From Anodontia alba (lineage: Eukaryota > Mollusca > Bivalvia > Lucinida > Lucinidae): 64,000 bases of DNA. The first letter of the stretch is position 1, and each line of letters starts with the position of its first letter. The position numbers and the translations under genes are program-made. Positions 1 through 10,203 of this stretch are shown here, piece after piece. The notes under the pieces were generated by a model, which was not told the DNA's origin, made no database searches, and was given only the letters and a program-made list of their open reading frames with translations. The stretch spans positions 74,989,763-75,053,762 of the forward strand of contig OZ024830.1 of the NCBI GenBank assembly GCA_964016985.1, given 5' to 3'.

Positions 1-971
1 AAGGTAATGGAAAAATAATTGTGGTCCGAGGCCTGCTATTATTGAAAATGAATTAAGAATTATCGGTTACGATCAAATTCGCAATTCATTCACTAAGTAT
101 AGAAGATACTTCCAGCTATAATTATATCTCTTTTATTCGCTACAAAGAGATTAACTTCTTACATATTCACCTTATTCGGCTCTAGGGCAAAGGTGAACTA
201 TAAAACTATCGTTATTTATAAGAAGAAAAATATACACGAAATCTAGAAAAATTTTCTTCTTTCCTCCCCTGTTTTTTCTTCTACATGCTCCGATATGTAA
301 TCAGCATGTAATCTAAGGAGTAAATTGACAAGAAAGTAGCAATCGATCTTTTCTACTTTCTATTAATTTTTCATTCTTAAGGTATCGGAAATTTACACCA
401 ACCAGATAAATAAATTAACAGTTTATTTATTTATTCGCTACCTCTCTAGATTACTACGATTTAAAATTCTAGTTGAGGTACATATTTTCCTTTTGCCTTT
501 TCTACATGGAAAATAGTTGATCCGATAAGCTATTATTCTATTTTATACTATCTTTTGATTGATTATATAAGAGTCTAGGTCAGTCATGCTCTGTCTAAAC
601 TCGTTATAAAATAATAAATAAGAAAAAAATCTTATATTTAGGCATAGATATAATTCGATACGTTCTTTACTTTGCCTGTTTTATTTTTTCTTCTGGATCA
701 TTTAAGACTACGATAGCAATATACCAGATATTTTTGCCTCAGTAAGAATCTATTACGCCGAAGATTCTTCATATTGGAATAATAATTTTATTATGATTAT
801 AATTTCTAGACCCAATTAATCCTCGTATATTATAGGTCTACTTTATCTTATTGAGGAATAGTTTTGCTTCGACTAGCTCTATACCTCTAATATTTTATTT
901 ATAACTAGAGTCCATGTCAATCAAAATTTTCTTGCACTTTGGTATTGACAATGGATACATATTTAGTAAAG
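1..971. repeat. Stem-loop mosaic, block A
   Basis: AT-rich DNA with no usable reading frame, built largely of short, mutually unrelated stem-loops. Perfect stems read directly: 126-133/144-151 (8 bp), 220-229/252-261 (10 bp), 283-289/303-309 (7 bp), 331-339/353-361 (9 bp), 406-414/422-430 (9 bp); weaker ones lie near 746-773 and 846-895. Loops are mostly 7-22 nt. I do not recognise the family. The same texture resumes after the transposon that follows, so both blocks appear to be one interrupted tract. Confidence 0.6.
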
Positions 972-1352
972 GAATTACGGACAACTCGGCCCAAAGACAA
1001 GTCGGCCCAGGACAACTCGGCCCATAAAAAAGTCGGCCCAAGACAACTCGGCCCAAGTCGTCCCAATTTCAGAAGACAACTCGGTCCAAATCGCCCCAAC
1101 TTTAGAAGACCTCTCGGCCCATGAAAATCAGATCAGGCACCTCTTAATGTATTAAAATAATTGGATGGTGGTACTTTTATTGCTCTGTACCTGATGAATA
1201 AAAAGCATGTGCCAGACGTCTTAGATCAGATCGCTAAAGTACATATTCTAACTTAAATGACATCTGATGGTTATAGCAGCATAATGTAAGTGATCGAAAC
1301 AATTTATTCAAAGTTGAAAATAAAAGTGCGTGAGATCCATCCAGCTCACCCA

Positions 1353-1391
<39 letters not shown>

Positions 1392-2007
1392 AATTCTTTG
1401 AATTCAGTCATAAAAAGAAGTGAAAAAATCGAACTTTAAAAAAATTATTAGAGGCTTTCATGAACGGTGGTAATCAGCGGCCAATCACCTTTAATCAGTA
1501 ATCAACAGTTAATCTCCTTTAATGACTTAATTTTCAAACTTAAACTATTTAAATGTTTGATTTAATTAACGACCAGCACTGAAATACACTAAGTGTTAAT
1601 TGTCATCCTTTAACCGACAAAGGTTAATGGTTAGTAAGTTTGAACAATAACAAATTGTCAACCTTTATTTGAATATTTTCTTTTATTTGCCGACATGATC
1701 TGTATAAATCATATATGTCCAGAAAGTACTACGGTTATATGTATATTTATCTTCCTTAGCTTGTGATCAAATTTGTTTCGCTATCTGAATTCATCAGGTA
1801 CAGAACTATAAAAGTGCCACCATTCAATCATTTCAATACATTAAGAGGTGCCTGGTCTGATTTTTATGGGCCGAGTGGTCTTCTGCAGTTTGGGCCGAGT
1901 TGTCTTCTGAAATAAGGAGGACTTGGGCCGAGTTGTCTTGGACCGACTTTTTTATGGGCCGAGTTGTCCTGGGCCGACTTGTCTTTGGGCCGAGTTGTCC
2001 TGAACCC
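972..2007. mobile_element. Short Mutator-like foldback element
   Basis: A 1,036-bp element bounded by the 9-bp direct repeat TTAGTAAAG at 963-971 and 2008-2016. Its termini are long inverted repeats of roughly 240 bp (about 972-1212 and 1787-2007) that contain repeated ACAACTCGGCCCA motifs. Long TIRs with a 9-bp target duplication are typical of Mutator-like elements. There is no transposase, so it is non-autonomous. Its left TIR and the interior to about 1707 match the left end of the long element at 54191, so it looks like a deletion derivative of that type. Confidence 0.8.
1353..1391. repeat. (TC)n/(TATC)n microsatellite
   Basis: A simple CT run passes into TATC repeats inside the short Mutator-like element. 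The related long element keeps only a few TATC units at the corresponding place (54482-54492), so the run expanded or shrank after the copies diverged. Confidence 0.95.
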
Positions 2008-2016
2008 TTAGTAAAG

Positions 2017-4284
2017 GCATTAATTATTCAGTACGTGACAGATTATTATTGCCTAAATAATATATTATATACAATACTTTCCTTTTGATATTTTGTTTTA
2101 TTGACTTTGTAACTATTCAGAAACTGCCAAAGTCAATCATTTTGCTTCCTCTAAACTTACCGAAGCTCTAGATTATGTTGATATATATTTTTGATATATG
2201 CTTAGAGGTTAATTAACGAGAGTTTACCTCATAATAGCAGATATTATTATATTTATATTAATCAATCTATAGTCTAGGCCTATACAAAAGGGAAAACATC
2301 CTTAATTACGAGCCGGTAAAGAATTAAGACACTCTTAATTATCTCTTTACCCCTCCTTTATGTTTACATTCGTTAAAGGGATCATAGTAATTCTCGCTAA
2401 GAGTTCAAGTTCAGTTTGCGAATAATGCAAAGATTAATATCTTGATTTCCAGTCCACATCAAAAATGGTCTATATATATAGATAAATATCTTTTCCGAAA
2501 CTGGATATTTATTTATTTTTCCACACAATAAGTCATTTCAAGATGTAGATGATTTTGAAATGCACTGCTTCAATTTATAATATAAAATATGTTTATATTA
2601 ACTTCACAACTTAGTAAGTGCTGCACCTACGTTCCTGGTCAGATCTTACTTTTGTGATACGTTTTTGAACATACTGAAAGTTTTCTCCGATTATACATTC
2701 GGTAAATAAACTTTCGAGTAGTATTTATGCTTTTAAACATTCAGATTATTTGATAATTGTTGGAGATAATATATTATTCCGATATTTATATATCTATCTT
2801 CATTATTTATCTTTCTCATCTTACTTTTAAATTAGATTGACCTTCTCGCTACGTTCCAGGTTTAAATCTAGCTAACATTGTGGAACAGTCACTTTTTTAT
2901 TTCCTAAACAATATTTTAACATTTTTCTCAGTATTCAGAGCATAACGACTTCATGAATACTTGGAAATAATTCAATTCTACGCTTGTTAAACTAAGCCTA
3001 AAACAAGCCCTAGTTTTTAGAATGGATATTATCCTTCGATTCAGTTCATGGAGATACATCCTTTTAGATCCCATTATCTCTATTTCAATCATACAAAATT
3101 CTAATGACTAAGTACTCCTTTTCTACGTACGAATACAGAATATCGAGTCACTGTTGCTGCATATTGGTTAAAGATTAAACAAATTTTATCTTAAACCTAT
3201 ATGACGTTAAATTAATTATTATCTCTTTCATATACATGTTTTTTACCCTTCCGTCAGGGATCGCGGTAATAATATTATTACCCTCTATGGTTTACACATA
3301 GATCTCGAGAGTATATATATGTATTTTCTTCCTGAACTCATTTGCGAGTACGTGATTTGATATTTCAGGAATTACCAATTATGCAGACATAGATTTTATT
3401 CTATTAATATTCAATTCTAAAAATTTGATTGAATGTTTATCTATAAAATTTCCGGGCAGTAATTTTATAGAGAGTTATATGTTTAATAATTCCTTGCTTA
3501 ATAAATAGTTATGCTTAACCTATTATTTATAGCGGGAATTTTGTTCAGTAGTATAATTTTTATTTAGTATTAATATATTTCTTACTATTCTTAAATATGC
3601 GTATAGAATAGTAATACTATCTCTTAACTTATAAATTAAGTGTTTTTTGAGATTATTAATCAGTATTATTGTATAATCTTTCTTCAGAGATTATCACACT
3701 ATTACCTTTTCTCTGAGTCCATCTCTTTTTATGAACATTTTGATTCGTATCAAAGTGGATTTTTTAACATTTCTTGATTTCCATGATTATTTACTCAGGA
3801 GTACTTTTCATGGCAATCTTCTGGTATAGAAAGATTCTATCCAGCTTATTTATTATTGCTTAATCTTATCAATACGGTAAGATTTAGCCAAACTATGACC
3901 GTCATACAGTTTGCTGCGATCAACCTTATTCTTATCTTTCTTATTCTCTGTCAAACTCTTAAGTTATGATGCTGACAGTTTATTCTTTATTTTTTTTGTC
4001 AGGACATCAAACGCTTTTATATGTCTATGACAAAAAACTAATTATCAATGGTTTAGGTTGTTTTTTTCTTCCCAGCAGTTATATGCAAACTCTGTATTAT
4101 TTTATTGCTTGACTAAAAATTCGTAATACAATTAGTCTAGCAATAGTTTTAACCATTATGTTTGTCTATACCTTTTTTTTCTTCTGATGGATAACTTAGT
4201 TATAGTTAAGTTAACTCCATCTACTTTTATTATCTCCCCTTCTTTAATTTGATCAAAGGGAAATGATTACATATTATGGTTATT
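2017..4284. repeat. Stem-loop mosaic, block B
   Basis: About 2.27 kb with the same texture as block A. Stems read directly: 2101-2108/2129-2136, 2316-2329/2333-2350 (one bulge), 2534-2541/2555-2562, 2676-2683/2708-2715, 3166-3175/3188-3197 (9 of 10), 3409-3415/3428-3434, 3440-3450/3461-3471 (11 bp), 3582-3591/3605-3614 (10 bp) and 4105-4116/4132-4143 (11 of 12). An 18-bp perfect palindrome lies near 3262-3279. The stems differ from each other, so this is not an ordinary tandem repeat. No ORF, promoter or known repeat was recognised. Confidence 0.6.
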
Positions 4285-6200
4285 AGCTCGCCTGTACGAA
4301 GTACAAGGAGAGCTATTGTAGTCACCCCGGTCGTCCACGTTTGCGTTTGCGTTCCCGTTCCCGTCACACTGTGTTAAGTTTTTCAAATGCTTATATCTCA
4401 ACAGTCACTCCTCACAGAGGCATCAAATTTGGAACTTAGGTACCTTGGAGGGTCTTCTGAGATTCCAAGAGAATAAACCCCTGGGTTCATGCCCCTGGGT
4501 GGGGCTAGGGGTCAGAATCTAGGACACCTTTGTAATACTGTGTTAAAGTTTTTCAAATTCTTATATCTTGACTTTCACTCCTCATAGAGCATTCATATTT
4601 AGAATTTGGGTACCTGGAGGAGTCTTCTGAGATTCCAAAAGAACATACCCCTGGGTTTATACCTCAGGGTGGGCCTTGGGGTGGGGCTAGGGGTCAAAAT
4701 CTAGGACACATTTGTAAAATCTTATATGCCTACAGGTTATAGACACAACTGGTTATACATCAGCTAACTATGTGACATCAGTTTAAGAGTAAGAGAGTGA
4801 AGGTCATGGTGACCTACATTTTACGGTCAAGGTCACCTAGATTTCACGGTCCAGTGATTTTGCCTTACATCTTGAATACTATTTGTTGGATAAATGTCAC
4901 ACCTGGGATATTACTTCCATGTGACCCAATGAATGACCACTTACTATATCTAGGTCATTGTGAACTATATTTCATGGTTCAGTGATTTTGCCTTATATCT
5001 TGAATACTTTTTGTTGGTTAAATGTCACACCTGGGATATTACTTCCATGTGACCCAATGAATGACCACTTACTATATCTAGGTCATTGTGACCTATATTT
5101 CATGGTTCAGTGATTTTGCCTTATATCTTGAATACTATTTGTTGGATAAATGTCACACCTGGGATATTAGTTCCATGTGACCCAATGAATGACCACTTAC
5201 TATATCTAGGTCATTGTGACCTATATTTCATGGTTCAGTGGTTTTGCCTTATATCTTGAATACTATTTGTTGGATAAATGTCACACCTGGGATATTAGTT
5301 CCATGTGACCCAATGAATGACCACTTACTATATCTAGGTCATTGTGACCTGTATTTCATGGTTCAGTGATTTTGCCTTATATCTTGAATACTATTTGTTG
5401 GATAAATGTCACACCTGGGATATGAGTTCCTTGTGACCCGATTATTGACGTCAAAATATATCTCTGTTGGTGTGACCTATATTTCATGGTTCAGTGATTT
5501 TGCCTTATATCTTGAATACTATTTGTTGGATAAATGTCACACCTGGGATATTAGTTCCTTGTGACCCGATTATTGACGTCAAAATATATCTCTGTTGGTG
5601 TGACCTATATTTCATGGTTCAGTGATTTTTGCCTTATATCTTGAACACTATTTGTTGGATAAATGTCACACCTGGGATATTACTTCCATGTGACCCAATG
5701 AATGACCACTTACTATATCTAGGTCATTGTGACCTATATTTCATGGTTCAGTGATTTTGCCTTATATCTTGAATACTATTTGTTGGATAAATGTCACACC
5801 TGGGATATTAGTTCCTTGTGACCCGATTATTGACGTCAAAATATATCTCTGTTGGTGTGACCTATATTTCATGGTTCAGTGATTTTGCCTTATATCTTGA
5901 ATATTTGTTGGATAAATGTCACACCTGGGATATTAGTTCCATGTGACCCAATGAATGACCACTTACTATATCTAGGTCATTGTGACCTATATTTCATGCT
6001 TCAGTGATTTTGCCTTTTATTTTTATTACTATTTCATGGAGAATTGTCATACCTGGATTATTATATCTAAGTGACAAAATGATTTACATACAAATACATC
6101 TAGGTCAGTTTGACCTATATTATATGGCTTAATGATAAAAATGTTACAATATAAAATGTACCCAGCAGGCGAGCTCGCTGTCCTCCGACAGCTCTTGCTT
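4285..6200 (+). mobile_element. Hairpin-capped tandem-repeat element H1
   Basis: Starts with a hairpin (4285-4314; GTAC/GTAC stem with AGCTC/GAGCT outer arms) and ends with the exact inverse of its first 10 bases (AGCTCGCCTG at 4285, CAGGCGAGCT at 6166), followed by a second small GCTGTC/GACAGC hairpin. The interior has two copies of a roughly 190-bp unit (4370-4730), then nine or ten copies of a 128-bp unit (about 4840-6000) containing TTCATGGTTCAGTGATTTTG. Two subtypes of the 128-bp unit alternate irregularly. No protein is encoded. The design fits non-autonomous elements with internal tandem repeats reported in bivalves (pearl or Helitron-like); the class assignment is inference. Confidence 0.75.
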
Positions 6201-6863
6201 TAAGTCTGTGTCTGTTCATCGGAAACTATCCTGTCGCTCCAATTAACAGAATCTAATTAGTTTATAATTCTAATAGCTTAGACTATTACAATTACATAGC
6301 TTCACATATCTAGAATTTTATCCAAAATATCTACATATGTCAGTTATCTATAGGAAACTCCACCGAGTAGACTTTTCCTTATTTATTCAAGACCCTACAT
6401 AGACTACTTACAGTGTATGGTCTTGGCTTTTTGTTTTACAAATTTTGTTTTGAAAATATTTCTATATTCCTAGCTTACTTTGCGATGGAATATTTATGTT
6501 ATGTCTCAATGACTCCCTTTTTCTTTTTGAAGCCAATTGTTGTTTCCCAAAAAGAAAAAAAGAGGGGGGGGGGGGGGGGGCTGGGGGGCCAATGTTAGGT
6601 CTCTGAGACTTAAGAACTGGCTTCCTCTAGAGTCTACTAATATATATAAGGTTGTTAGATCATAACACCTTAAAGATATGCTATTTTGTGAATCTAGATC
6701 ATTCTTTCTATTAAATATAGAATTAGAATGTATCTGATTCCTTTGAGTTTCCTGAGTCTTAACCAGAAGTGGTGAGATATTATTGGTGTTAGAATTAGGA
6801 GAGCACCTCCCTCCTATTCTGCAAATTCTAGCACATTATCTATTGGTTAATGTATTATGAAGT
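6201..6863. repeat. Stem-loop mosaic, block C
   Basis: The mosaic resumes after H1. Clear compound stem-loops: 6515-6529 with 6548-6566 (C3T5CT5G against its complement), 6690-6740 (four stacked arms: GAATC, AGAT, ATTCT, CTAT with complements) and 6786-6834 (GTG, TAGAAT, TAGGAG with complements). The G run at about 6564-6580 is part of the second arm of the first of these. No gene seen. Confidence 0.55.
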
Positions 6864-7190
6864 TAAAATGAAGTTTTTTAAAAGTAAAACATATTTTAAC
6901 GAGTAATACTTAACCTATAGATAATCAATTATCTCCCTCCGCCCACCCTTATCTCTCCTAATTGTGTCTATTGTTTTACACATAAAAGAAGCTGACACGT
7001 GGTCAATTGAGCGGGAAGAGTTACGTCACACAGGTAACTGCCTAAGGGACCTTCTGGTTTAAGACTTTAATTAACGACTGAAAGGTCGTTTTTTCTGTGG
7101 AAGGTGTGAAAACAGAAGAGAATAGCACATTATCTATAGGTTAAGTATTACTCGTTAAAATATGTTTTACTTTTAAAAAACTTCATTTTA
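6864..7190. repeat. Perfect 62-bp inverted repeat
   Basis: Positions 6864-6925 and 7129-7190 are exact reverse complements, spaced by about 203 bp. The spacer carries smaller hairpins (AACGAC/GTCGTT near 7071-7088). Direct-repeat similarity also exists: TAGCACATTATCTAT occurs at 6829 and 7123. Recognisable bivalve-type dispersed repeats begin just after this arm, so it marks the edge of the mosaic tract. It could be the terminus of an unknown foldback element. Confidence 0.85.
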
Positions 7191-7202
7191 GTCTGGAGAC
7201 CC

Positions 7203-7400
7203 CAAAAAGGGCAATTAAAAAACCCTGCAGACCCAGATCAGATGCCGCAGAATGTGACATTTGATCAGGATCTCCATTGTTTGAAAATAGCTTAGCCATT
7301 TTCCTCTGGAATATCCAAATGCATATAGCCCGACATACCTAAAATTGAAATTTGACTCTTCCAATATACAGTAATAACCCTGAATATTGGAACAGACAGG
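7203..7400. repeat. Foldback repeat, family Q (GATCAGATGC core)
   Basis: Contains the inverted core CAGACCCAGATCAGATGC with a degraded complement and the flank AACAGACAGGCC. Family Q recurs throughout the window as short palindromes pairing 'aaacagtgtagaccc...gatcagatgcc' with 'ggcatctgatc...gtctacactgttt'. Probably a MITE; boundaries are soft. Confidence 0.5.
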
Positions 7401-7402
7401 CC

Positions 7403-7682
7403 TCATTACGAAAACACGCCTATTCAAATATATTGAAAATTTTACAGCCAAAAAAGGAAAATTTTCAAATAAAAATTCTAATATTTTTCAAATTTCTGCT
7501 CAAAACATTGATTGTGGGTACTTATTAGAACTACCTCAGCGAGGCAGTTCTAAGGAGTACCCACAATCTGTGTTTTTTAGCAAAATAAGAAAAATAATGT
7601 ATACCCCTGTAAACCCCAGTTTTGCTATATAAAAGTGGGGTTTAAGGGGGGTCAAAATTATATAGGCATGTTTTCCTGATGT
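7403..7682. mobile_element. Foldback MITE, family M, copy 1
   Basis: Terminal inverted repeats CATTACGAAAACACGCCTA (7404) and TAGGCATGTTTTCCTGATG (7663-7681) differ at three positions. The centre is a long imperfect palindrome (about 7497-7580) around CCTCAGCGAGGCAG. Non-coding, about 280 bp. Small ORFs here arise from palindrome symmetry. Related copies lie at 40443, 55331, 56681, 61154 and 62640. Confidence 0.8.
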
Positions 7683-8116
7683 GTGCAAACTGATGAAAGA
7701 ATGCAGCATCTGATCAGGGTGTACACTGTTTGCCATTCATCCAGGATACATGCCATAAGTTGTGGACTAAAATCTGTGAGATAAGGCAAAATTTTAAGGG
7801 AGATTTAACAAAATTCTGAGACATTTTCTTAAACATCACTTTGAATTTCCCCCAGTTTAGTCTAAAGTATTTTTGTTTCATGTAAGAAACTTGTGAAAAC
7901 CACAAAAGTGTGTAATTTATACTTATTTCTTCATAAAATCTATTTAAAAATGATCTGAAAATTCTGTCAGATTTGAATTTTTTATGGGAATTTGCCTTCC
8001 AGATGGGCCCAATTATGTGAGATTTTATCTCACAGTGTGAGATATGGCATGTATGATCCAGCACTATTTCATAAGCATCAGTATGCAGCAGGTAGTAAAG
8101 TAGACATTTTTCAAAT

Positions 8117-8335
8117 TTAACCCTTGTCCTGCTGAATAAATTTAGAAGCCACACCCATTTCTAATTTTCAGTCAATCAGATTACTTGATCAAGGTTGTTT
8201 ATATAGATTCACATACTTAATGGCAAACAGTGCAGATCCAGGTCAGTTGGCTTCTTCAGAAGCCAACTGAGCTGATTTGGATCTACACTGTTTTCAAAGG
8301 CAGGGTATATCCGGGTTCAGCAGGACAAGAGTTAA
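8117..8335. mobile_element. piggyBac-like MITE, family P, copy 1
   Basis: TTAA at 8117-8120 and 8332-8335 flanks an element beginning CCCTTGTCCTGCTGAA and ending with its near complement. TTAA duplication plus CCC-starting TIRs is the piggyBac signature. The centre is a hairpin (CAGTTGGCTTC/GAAGCCAACTG). Non-autonomous, about 210 bp. Confidence 0.8.
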
Positions 8336-8714
8336 GGACTGCAAGTATGGTAAAGGAGTTAATGTGTCCCAATTCTTAGGGTAAACAGGATACAGTGTGG
8401 TTGGGTGGGGTGGGGGGATAGAGTTTATTCTGTCTAGAATGGGTTAATGGTTAACATTTGATAAATGTGTGCCATTGTGTTTTCAGCCAATAATTTTCCA
8501 CAGTACCTGCTAACTGAGGGTTGCTTTATGATATATTAAAATGTTACATACAGAAAGTTCCCTTATAAATAACAAAGGCCTAGATCAGCCTGCATATCCA
8601 TGCAGTCTGATCAGGGCCTTTGCCATCTGCAGTACTACAGAGCATTTCTGTGATTTTTTTTATCTGTCTCTTAATACCCAATCAATAAATTTCTGATCAT
8701 TACTTCTGCTTCTT

Positions 8715-8927
8715 TTAACCCTTGTCATGCTGAATAAATTAAGATGTCACGCCCACTTCTAATTTCCAGCCAATCAGAATACTTGATCCAGGTTTTTGAT
8801 AGAAATTCACATATTTAATGACAAACAGTGCAGATCCAGATCAGTTGGCTTCTGATAAAGCCAACTGATCTGCAACTACACTGTTTGCTAAGACAGGGCA
8901 TGTCGTGTTCAGCAAGAGAAGGGTTAA
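8715..8927. mobile_element. piggyBac-like MITE, family P, copy 2
   Basis: TTAA at 8715-8718 and 8924-8927 flanks a copy with TIR CCCTTGTCATGCTGAA and the shared central hairpin; the right TIR has drifted (AGCAAGAGAAGGG). No coding capacity. Confidence 0.78.
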
Positions 8928-8932
8928 GCATT

Positions 8933-9115
8933 GGGGCGCCCGAGTGGTTTGTCCTCCTGACTTCGGATCACAAGGCCTTGGGTTTGAATCCCATTAGAGA
9001 TGGAATTTCAGCTCATGACTGTATGATGCTTCATTGCACAGAGCCTTTCATTATCATCCTTCCATCATCTAAACTAGACTTAAATGATGTTGAAAGGGAA
9101 ATAAAACAACAAAAC
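8933..9115 (+). mobile_element. tRNA-derived SINE, type C (Ser/Leu-like head)
   Basis: The first 65 bases resemble a class II tRNA (A-box-like GCGCCCGAGTGGTTTG, B-box-like GGTTTGAATCC near 8978). An unrelated body and an A-rich tail with AACAACAAAACC follow. It starts 6 bp after the preceding MITE's TTAA. Missing tRNA termini and the long tail argue for a SINE, not a tRNA gene. Confidence 0.65.
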
Positions 9116-9128
9116 CATCAGCATCGAC

Positions 9129-9199
9129 CCAGGCTCGGTGGTTCAGTTGTATCCGCATCTGACTGGTGATCAGGAGGTTGCTGGTTCAACTGCCGCTGA
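9129..9199 (+). repeat. Extra tRNA-like head directly upstream of a SINE
   Basis: A tRNA-like module with A-box-like TGGTTCAGTTGT and B-box-like GGTTCAACTGCC directly abuts a second tRNA-like head at 9200. It may be a remnant SINE head or the first half of a dimeric SINE. Not a plausible functional tRNA because the acceptor stem does not pair. Confidence 0.5.
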
Positions 9200-9533
9200 T
9201 ACCGGCACAGTGGCTCAGTGGTAGAGCATCCGCTTTGTGACCGGGAGGTTGCAGGTTCGATCCCCGGCTGGGACATACCAAAGACTTCAAAAAATGGTAC
9301 TAGTTGCTCTTTCATGGAGATTTGATCATGAAATATTTTCAAAGGTCATTCTTTCCCTTTCCACAGATTCAAGAAGGGCAGTTGTCAGTTTCTGGCGAAA
9401 GAATGTGCACAATACTGGTTAACTGCTTAGAGGACTAAGCCTGCCTCGTAAAAGCCTCGTTAGGTAAACTGAAGTCCCCCAACATGACCCTATTGGTTTT
9501 ACTAGGCCGTAAAACCTCAACACACAAATAAAC
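9200..9533 (+). mobile_element. SINE-A, full length, diverged
   Basis: tRNA-like head with A box (GTGGCTCAGTGGTAGAG) and canonical B box (GGTTCGATCCCC near 9254), then the SINE-A body (AGAAGGGCAGTTGTCAGTTT, GAATGTGCACAATACTGGTT) and tail (CGTAAAACCTCAACAC). The head differs from other SINE-A copies here, so it may be a separate subfamily that swapped heads. Confidence 0.8.
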
Positions 9534-9561
9534 AGCATCATCAAAAACAGCTACTTTATAT

Positions 9562-9905
9562 AGCTCTAGATAAGAGGAGTAACCTGATATTATTCTATAT
9601 TTCTCCACAAAATCATATTGTGGGTACTGTTTCTCCACAAAAACATATTGTAGGTACTCTATTTCTCAACAAAAACATATTGTGGGTACTCTGTATCTCC
9701 ACAAAAGCATATTGTGGGTACTCGTTTTCTCAGCAAAAACATATTGTGGGTACTCTATTTCTCCACAAAAAACGTATTGTGGGTACTCTATTTCTCCACA
9801 AAAACATATTGTGGGTACTCTATTTCTCAACAAAAACATATTGTGGGTACTCTGTATCTCAACAAAAACATATTGTGGACACTTCTAATGAGCACCCACA
9901 ATACA
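9562..9905. repeat. Foldback F element expanded into a minisatellite
   Basis: About nine copies of a 30-32-bp unit (CATATTGTGGGTACTC plus TATTTCTCCACAAAAA) run from about 9600 to 9880. The unit is the arm of the foldback family F seen at 29088, 39310 and elsewhere, and the array ends with the opposite arm (CTAATGAGCACCCACAATA). A MITE arm therefore appears to have expanded in place. The apparent 60-104-aa ORFs across it are translations of the repeat. Confidence 0.8.
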
Positions 9906-9911
9906 TTTTCA

Positions 9912-10121
9912 TTAACCCTTGTCCTACTGAATAAATTAAGATGACATGCCAACTTCTAATTTTGATCCAATCAGATCACTTGATCTGGATTGTTGCTATA
10001 AATTCACATGATGGCAAACAGTGCAGATCCAGATCAGTTGGCTTCTGAAGAAGTCAACTGATCTAGATCTACACTGTTTGCAAAAACAGGGTATATCCGA
10101 GTTCAGCATGACAAGGGTTAA
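9912..10121. mobile_element. piggyBac-like MITE, family P, copy 3
   Basis: TTAA at 9912-9915 and 10118-10121; TIRs CCCTTGTCCTACTGAA and TTCAGCATGACAAGGG; central CAGTTGGCTTCTGAAGAAG hairpin. It lies 6 bases past the F element. Confidence 0.8.
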
Positions 10122-10203
10122 GAAATAACTATAAATGACATATTTTGGTAGAAAGAAGTGCCTTATCTGGAGTGATGGTCAACAGGGAAAACCCTCATCA
10201 GTA

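Noticed and set aside
1..4284. Nuclear copy of mitochondrial DNA
   Set aside because: Hairpin density recalls tRNA clusters, but no mitochondrial protein or rRNA segment was recognised and the stems do not form cloverleaves.
7714..8154. 146-aa minus-strand ORF
   Set aside because: It runs into a piggyBac-like MITE terminus, has no recognised domain and no splice signals.
9129..9270. Functional tRNA genes
   Set aside because: A/B boxes are present but acceptor stems do not pair and SINE bodies follow.
9620..9944. Three overlapping ORFs of 68-104 aa reading VGTLF / CGYS repeats
   Set aside because: All three frames are open because the 30-32-bp repeat lacks stops; no evidence of translation.
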